Shown here: positions 5,729 to 9,867 of the stretch, in pieces
Position numbering within the stretch: the stretch's first letter is position 1
How the letters are laid out: every line of letters begins with the position of its first letter
DNA from: an uncultured Prevotella sp.
GTDB lineage: Bacteria > Bacteroidota > Bacteroidia > Bacteroidales > Bacteroidaceae
Direction of reading: 5' to 3'
Assembly: GCA_934202525.1 (NCBI GenBank)
Contig: CAKPYB010000069.1
Location: forward strand, 1 to 9,867
Length of the DNA stretch: 9,867 bases
Position numbers and translations under genes: made by a program
Notes under the pieces: model-generated
Databases searched by the model: none
Seen by the model: the letters and a program-made list of their open reading frames with translations, nothing else
Told to the model about the DNA's origin: nothing

Positions 5729-6520
5729 ATGCGTGTTATTATCGAAAAAGATTATGAGAAGCTGTCAAAGTGGGCAGCTGATCATGTAGTTGAAACAATT
5801 AACAGATTTCAACCAACTGCTGAACGTCCTTTTGTTCTGGGTTTGCCAACCGGTTCTTCACCTCAGGGCATGTATGCCAATCTGGTAAAGGCGGTAAAAG
5901 AAGGCAAGGTTTCGTTCAAGCATGTCATCACCTTCAATATGGATGAATATGTAGGTTTGCCGGAATCTCATCCTGAGAGCTATCACTCTTTCATGGCTGC
6001 CAATCTCTTCAATCATATCGACTGCCCTAAGGAGAATATTCATATCCTGAACGGTAATGCCGAGAACCTGGAAGAGGAGTGCCGTCATTATGAGCAGATG
6101 ATAGAAGAAGCGGGTGGCATCGACCTCTTTATCGGCGGTATAGGTCCTGATGGCCATATCGCTTTCAACGAGCCATTCTCTTCTCTAACCTCCCGCACAC
6201 GAGTAAAGACGCTCACTACAGACACCAAGATTGCCAACTCCCGTTTCTTCGATAATGATCCTGAGAAGGTACCTAGTCTGGCTCTGACCGTAGGTGTGGG
6301 TACCGTGATGGCTGCCCGAGAGGTAATGATTCTCTGCAACGGTCATAACAAGGCCCGCGCCCTGCAGGCTGCCATCGAAGGTCCTGTTACCCAGGCTTGG
6401 ACCATCAGCGCTCTGCAGCAGCACCAGCATGGCATCATCGTTTGTGATGAGATTGCCTGCGATGAACTGAAGGTGGGTACTTACCGTTACTTCAAGGATA
6501 TCGAAAAGGATAACATCTAA
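5729..6520 (+). CDS. nagB: Glucosamine-6-phosphate deaminase
   Basis: NagB converts glucosamine-6-phosphate to fructose-6-phosphate and ammonia in the cytosol, feeding amino sugars into glycolysis. The 263-residue protein is close to the 266 residues of the E. coli enzyme. It keeps the substrate loop [13 protein letters not shown] (37-49), FNMDEYVGL with Asp72 (69-77), and [14 protein letters not shown] (136-149) with Asp141, His143 and Glu148, the catalytic residues at the same numbers as in E. coli. The C-terminal half has the expected [20 protein letters not shown] (20 residues). It appears to be a single-gene unit: a -7 element lies upstream and a strong bidirectional terminator follows. 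No GlcNAc-6-phosphate deacetylase or regulator gene is adjacent. The product call is secure. Confidence 0.97.
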   Translation: MRVIIEKDYEKLSKWAADHVVETINRFQPTAERPFVLGLPTGSSPQGMYANLVKAVKEGKVSFKHVITFNMDEYVGLPESHPESYHSFMAANLFNHIDCPKENIHILNGNAENLEEECRHYEQMIEEAGGIDLFIGGIGPDGHIAFNEPFSSLTSRTRVKTLTTDTKIANSRFFDNDPEKVPSLALTVGVGTVMAAREVMILCNGHNKARALQAAIEGPVTQAWTISALQQHQHGIIVCDEIACDELKVGTYRYFKDIEKDNI

Positions 6521-6543
6521 GTTATCTGATGCCTATAAAAAAG

Positions 6544-6578
6544 AATAAGGATGATGACTATTCGTCATCATCCTTATT
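6544..6578. terminator. Bidirectional intrinsic terminator between nagB and efflux operon
   Basis: Positions 6544-6558 and 6564-6578 form a perfect 15-bp stem with a 5-base loop. On + the stem is followed by further Ts (ending TTATTTT); on - it is followed by CTTTTTTATA. The right side of the stem lies in the last codons of the adaptor gene, whose TAG is at 6560-6558, so the Asp-rich C-terminus is encoded by terminator DNA. Confidence 0.9.
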
Positions 6579-7676
6579 TTCTGCTATTACCTGAGGACCG
6601 CGAACCTTGTCCTTGAGTCCCAGACCTTTCTTGATTTCAATATTTACTCCATCGCTCAAACCGGTGGTTACCTGTTTGCGCTCATAAGTCTTCTTCTCGC
6701 CGCTACCTTTTATGATATATACAAAGGTAGAATCACCGCTAAACTCAATGGCACTCTCCGGAACGGTGAGTACATGGGTAGCCTTTGCCAGTACAATCTC
6801 GGCATTGGCGCTGTAACCAGAACGGATTTTGCCGCCCTTGGTAGAACGGATGGCTGCCTTTACCTCAAACTGGTTGGCACCATTGTTTTCTACAGCCTTA
6901 GGAGAGATATACTCCAGGTTAGCCTCGAAGTTGAGGTTCTGCAAGGCTCCGATGGTAATCTTCATCGGCATTCCTGTAACGAGACTTCCCACTTCGGTTT
7001 CATCTATATTGCCACGGAAGATGAGATCGTTCATGTTGGCCACGCTGGCGATGGTAGTACCATCGTTGAAAGTGTTGGCAAGAATCACCGAGTTACCCAC
7101 CTTGACCGGAATATCGAGGATAATGCCCGAGATGGTAGAACGGATGAGGGTGGAAGAAGCGCTGGCATTGCTCTTGCTTACACCATCGCGCACCACCTGG
7201 AGCGCATCTTCGGCAGCGGTTACCTCCTCGCGTGCCTGTTTCATCGCCTGCTTTACCTTATCAAACTCATCGGCGCTGACCAGCTGTTTCTTGAAAAGCT
7301 GTTCCTCGCGGCCATAATCCACCTGTGCCTGTTTCAGGTTGATTTCTGCAAGGCGCACACGAGCCTGCGCCGAACTGAGCTGTCCCATATCCGGAATCAC
7401 CTTTACCTTAGCGATTACCTCGCCTGCCTGAACATAATCACCTGCTTCTTTGCAAATCTCGGTGATGATACCGCTAATCTGAGGCTTTACGCTCACCTCG
7501 TTGCGAGGCTCAATCTTGCCCGTGATGACGGTGGTTTTCAAAACATCAGCCATCTTGGGAGTAAACTCAGTATACTCCACAGGCTTAGGCTGCGATTTCT
7601 CATAAAGGAACACGAAGGTTCCGATGAAAATCAAGGCGACTATCGCCGCAACAATCAACTTTGAATACTTTTTCAT
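6558..7676 (-). CDS. Periplasmic adaptor (membrane fusion) subunit of a MacA-like efflux system
   Basis: This 372-residue protein bridges an inner-membrane transporter to an outer-membrane channel. Residues of about 7-25 form one N-terminal membrane anchor. A split lipoyl/barrel-sandwich domain follows (about 58-95, with ISGIITEICKEAGDYVQAGE, and 178-212, with STISGIILDIPVKVGNSVI). These flank a coiled-coil hairpin (about 97-165), a beta-barrel (about 215-295) and a membrane-proximal region ending near 365. No lipobox Cys is present, so it is a membrane-anchored protein, not a lipoprotein. It is last in its operon: its ATG lies 23 bases after the upstream permease's stop codon, so the two are co-transcribed. 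The stop is within the shared terminator. The context of two MacB-type permeases favours an ABC (MacA-like) over an RND adaptor. The substrate is unknown. Confidence 0.92.
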   Translation of the reverse strand: MKKYSKLIVAAIVALIFIGTFVFLYEKSQPKPVEYTEFTPKMADVLKTTVITGKIEPRNEVSVKPQISGIITEICKEAGDYVQAGEVIAKVKVIPDMGQLSSAQARVRLAEINLKQAQVDYGREEQLFKKQLVSADEFDKVKQAMKQAREEVTAAEDALQVVRDGVSKSNASASSTLIRSTISGIILDIPVKVGNSVILANTFNDGTTIASVANMNDLIFRGNIDETEVGSLVTGMPMKITIGALQNLNFEANLEYISPKAVENNGANQFEVKAAIRSTKGGKIRSGYSANAEIVLAKATHVLTVPESAIEFSGDSTFVYIIKGSGEKKTYERKQVTTGLSDGVNIEIKKGLGLKDKVRGPQVIAENKDDDE

Positions 7677-7699
7677 ATCTTTTATATCTTATTTTTCTT

Positions 7700-8947
7700 T
7701 TATTCGTCTCTCATCGCATCTACCGGCTTGATGCTCATCGCTCGCCATGCAGGGGCGAGTCCGGCTAGACCGCCGAGAATGCAGATGAGGATGGCTGAAG
7801 AGATGGCCGTCCAGAAATCTACCTGAAAGTGGGCGGTAAGAATGCCATCCGTGGTACTTCCTACTTCCAGCATCTGCAGGATGGCAACGCCGAAGAGGAT
7901 GCCGCTCATGCCGGCTACCAGGGTGAGAAGAATACTCTCGGAGATGATTTGCGAAAGTATCATCTTAGGCGTGGCTCCGATGGCTCGGCGGATGCCTATC
8001 TCGGTGGTTCGCTCCTTTACCGTTACCATCATGATGTTGGAAACTCCGATGGCGCCGGCGAGAAGGGTACCGATGCCTACCAGCCAGATGAGGAAGTTGA
8101 CGCCCTTGAACAGGTTGTCGAGCATCTGGAAGAGAACTTCGGTATTGAACACCATAATGCCCTTTTCGTCGGTAGGGTCTATGCTGTGGGCTCTTGCCAC
8201 GGTTTCTCTCATCCGTTGGGCAATGCTGCTCATCACTACGCCCGGTTTGCCGGTGGTGGCGATGATGTCAACCGCCTTACCCCGGTTATAAGCGCTGCGC
8301 AAAACCGATTGGGGCAGGGTGATGGTTTCATCGGCACGACCGCCGAAGTTCACGCCGTTGCCCGAGCGGTAATCTACGCCTATCACCATATAATAGGTAG
8401 AGTCTACTCTTACGCTCTTGCCGCACGGATCACCGCCGCCAGGAAAGAGATTCTTGTAAATCTGTTTACCGATGACGCAAACCTTGCGCTGCTGGCGCAC
8501 ATCCATCTCGTTGATGTATCTGCCGTAAAACATCTGTGGCGCAGAAACTTTGGCGTAGTCAGGATTTACGCCCTGGGTGCTGCCGCTGAATTTCTTGTCG
8601 CCAAACACCACCGACTTGTTGCCGCCGAAGAGCAGCGGGGTGATGACATCGAGTTCGGGCATCTGGTGGCGCAGTCTGTCCAGGTCTTTCTCTTCCATCT
8701 GCCAGGAGCGTCCCTTGTTGAATCCCTTGTAGGGTTTGGTGGTGTTCTGCGCCCAGATGATGGCGGTGTTGGTGGCAAAGCCTGTGAAGTTGTTTTGCAG
8801 CATCTCCTTCAGTCCCTGTCCGCCACCCATCAGGGCGATGAGCATAAACACGCCCCAGAACACGCCGAAGCCCGTGAGCAGACTGCGGCTCTTGTTCCTC
8901 GTGATGGTGTCGAGAATCTCTTTATATGTATCTAAATCTAATCGCAT
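7700..8947 (-). CDS. MacB-type ABC transporter permease (MacB_PCD/FtsX), first of the pair
   Basis: The protein has 415 residues and lacks the ATPase domain that E. coli MacB carries in the same chain. Membrane segments lie at about 24-42, 283-308, 335-358 and 378-400. A large periplasmic domain (about 45-280) occupies the space after the first, the arrangement of type VII/MacB ABC permeases. The signature VKERTTEIGIRRAIGATP (310-327) follows the second segment and contacts the ATPase in this family. RSLLTGFGVFWGVFML near the N-terminus and KPVDAMRDE at the end are typical. Such proteins couple ATP hydrolysis in the cytosol to periplasmic export. It lies between a paralogous permease (74-bp gap upstream) and the adaptor (23-bp gap downstream). 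The cognate ATPase is not in the window. Confidence 0.93.
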   Translation of the reverse strand: MRLDLDTYKEILDTITRNKSRSLLTGFGVFWGVFMLIALMGGGQGLKEMLQNNFTGFATNTAIIWAQNTTKPYKGFNKGRSWQMEEKDLDRLRHQMPELDVITPLLFGGNKSVVFGDKKFSGSTQGVNPDYAKVSAPQMFYGRYINEMDVRQQRKVCVIGKQIYKNLFPGGGDPCGKSVRVDSTYYMVIGVDYRSGNGVNFGGRADETITLPQSVLRSAYNRGKAVDIIATTGKPGVVMSSIAQRMRETVARAHSIDPTDEKGIMVFNTEVLFQMLDNLFKGVNFLIWLVGIGTLLAGAIGVSNIMMVTVKERTTEIGIRRAIGATPKMILSQIISESILLTLVAGMSGILFGVAILQMLEVGSTTDGILTAHFQVDFWTAISSAILICILGGLAGLAPAWRAMSIKPVDAMRDE

Positions 8948-8985
8948 AGCCTATTCTATATATAATAAGGTGTAAGCAAGAATGA

Positions 8986-9014
8986 ATTCAACATTCAACA
9001 CTTAGCATTCAACA
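8986..9014. repeat. Three ATTCAACA repeats between the permease genes
   Basis: ATTCAACA occurs at 8986-8993, 8993-9000 (sharing one base with the first) and 9007-9014. The repeats fill much of the 74-bp gap between two genes of one operon. On the transcribed strand they read TGTTGAAT. No -7 consensus was found in this gap, so an internal promoter is not supported. Confidence 0.6.
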
Positions 9015-9021
9015 TTTTGCA

Positions 9022-9867
9022 TTACTCCGCTCTCAGCGCCTCTATCGGTCGGATTCTTGCAGCCTTGATGGCTGGGATGAGTCCGGCGATGGTGCCTGCG
9101 ATGACGATGGTGATGGTTGCGCCGATGCAGGTGCCGATGCCCACCGTAGGGTTCACAAACATGGCGGCTTTAAACAGTCCGGTATCTACGGTGGTGTGGC
9201 CGATGGTTGCATCCATGATTTCGTTTGCCGCCACACCGCAGACCATTCCGATGTAGCCGAAGAACGAGGTGATGATGATGCTCTCGGTGATGATGAGCTT
9301 CAGTATCGACCAAGGCTTGGCGCCGATGGCTTTTCTTACGCCAAACTCTCGGGTTCGCTCCTTCACGGTGATGAGCATGATGTTGCTTACGCCCACGATG
9401 CCGCTCAGCAGGGTGAACAGACCCACTATCCAGAGTGCCGTCTGCATGATGGCGATTCCCTGGTTCATCTGGATGTTGTCCATGTATCGGTTCCAGAGCC
9501 AGATGGTGCGGTTGTCATCAGGTGCAGCCTGATGGTTGTTGTTGATGCTGGCACGATAGTTCTTCTCAAACTGCTCGTTATCCTCCTGGGTCTTCAGGTT
9601 CTTGATGGTGAACTCCAGACTTCCTGCATCATCGCCCTTGGCATAGATGGTCTTTATGGTGGAGTAGGCGATGAAGGCATCGGTATTGTTGCGCGATTCA
9701 TCATCCTTGTAGATTCCCACCACCTGGAAGTTGAGGTTGCTGATCTTTACGTTCTTGCCCACCAGCGAACGGTAGTCTTTGCAGAGTTCCTTGGCCTGGC
9801 TTCGGCTCAGCACCACATTCTTGCGCTGCTCCTTCATATCGATTTCGTTGATGAATCGTCCGGCAAT
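9022..9867 (-). CDS. MacB-type ABC transporter permease, second of the pair (N-terminus outside window)
   Basis: The frame is open at the window edge and ends at TAA 9024-9022, giving 281 visible residues. The ATG at 9837 is internal: the ten codons before it read IAGRFINEID and continue into MKEQRKNVV, which parallels YGRYINEMDVRQQRKVCVI in the other permease. The visible part is the later periplasmic domain followed by three membrane segments. VKERTREFGVRKAIGAKP follows the first of these, and the protein ends RPIEALRAE. It is a diverged paralogue of the 7700-8947 protein, so the two probably form a heterodimeric membrane unit with a separate ATPase encoded beyond 9867. It is the first visible gene of the operon on this strand. 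Confidence 0.92.
   Translation of the reverse strand: MAGRFINEIDMKEQRKNVVLSRSQAKELCKDYRSLVGKNVKISNLNFQVVGIYKDDESRNNTDAFIAYSTIKTIYAKGDDAGSLEFTIKNLKTQEDNEQFEKNYRASINNNHQAAPDDNRTIWLWNRYMDNIQMNQGIAIMQTALWIVGLFTLLSGIVGVSNIMLITVKERTREFGVRKAIGAKPWSILKLIITESIIITSFFGYIGMVCGVAANEIMDATIGHTTVDTGLFKAAMFVNPTVGIGTCIGATITIVIAGTIAGLIPAIKAARIRPIEALRAE

Noticed and set aside
6774..7664. Long + strand open frame of 296 codons
   Set aside because: It is antisense to the adaptor gene, whose domain structure is clear; the frame's protein has no recognisable features.
7829..8935. Long + strand open frame of 368 codons
   Set aside because: It lies wholly antisense to the MacB-type permease, has no family motif or leader signal, and is a by-product of that gene's codon use.

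Overview
The window looks like chromosomal DNA of a gut-type Bacteroidota, most likely Prevotella/Segatella. Three promoters fit the Bacteroidota pattern TT(T)G - 20 bp - TAnnTTTG, the starts lack strong Shine-Dalgarno sites and sit behind A-rich leaders, and the families present (DUF4143 ATPase, VirE/VapE-type ATPase, a DUF6078-like protein, MacB-type permease pairs) are typical of that phylum. No rRNA, tRNA, CRISPR array or recognisable transposase was seen.

Layout. (1) 1-1763, ATPase region: the 3' end of a DUF4143-type ATPase on + converges on a second AAA ATPase on -. Between them lie two mutually exclusive hairpins (429-505). The second ATPase has its own promoter, overlapped by a 33-bp palindrome (1731-1763). 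(2) 1827-3209: a 460-residue protein of unknown function on -, with its own promoter. (3) 3376-5009, the most unusual part: a + strand promoter drives a VirE/VapE-type P-loop ATPase (3615-4880). The gene is enclosed by two 107-bp arms in inverted orientation (3455-3561 and 4903-5009). The arms match without gaps at 94 of 107 positions and together carry twelve copies of GGTGAAGAGT or close variants. (4) 5191-5643: a small Cys-containing DUF6078-like protein. (5) 5729-6520: nagB, glucosamine-6-phosphate deaminase, with all catalytic residues, ending at a bidirectional terminator. (6) 6558-9867, on -: the distal end of an efflux operon, reading permease (cut by the window edge), permease, periplasmic adaptor.

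How the genes work together. The efflux genes form one MacAB-like exporter; its ATPase subunit, and perhaps a TolC-type channel, would lie beyond 9867. nagB stands alone and links amino-sugar breakdown to glycolysis. The left half is accessory in character: orphan ATPases with repeat or palindrome DNA beside them. The VirE-type gene between its inverted arms is the best candidate for an undescribed element. The ATPase may act on the repeats, or the arms may allow inversion, mobilisation or RNA-level control, but the sequence alone does not decide between these.
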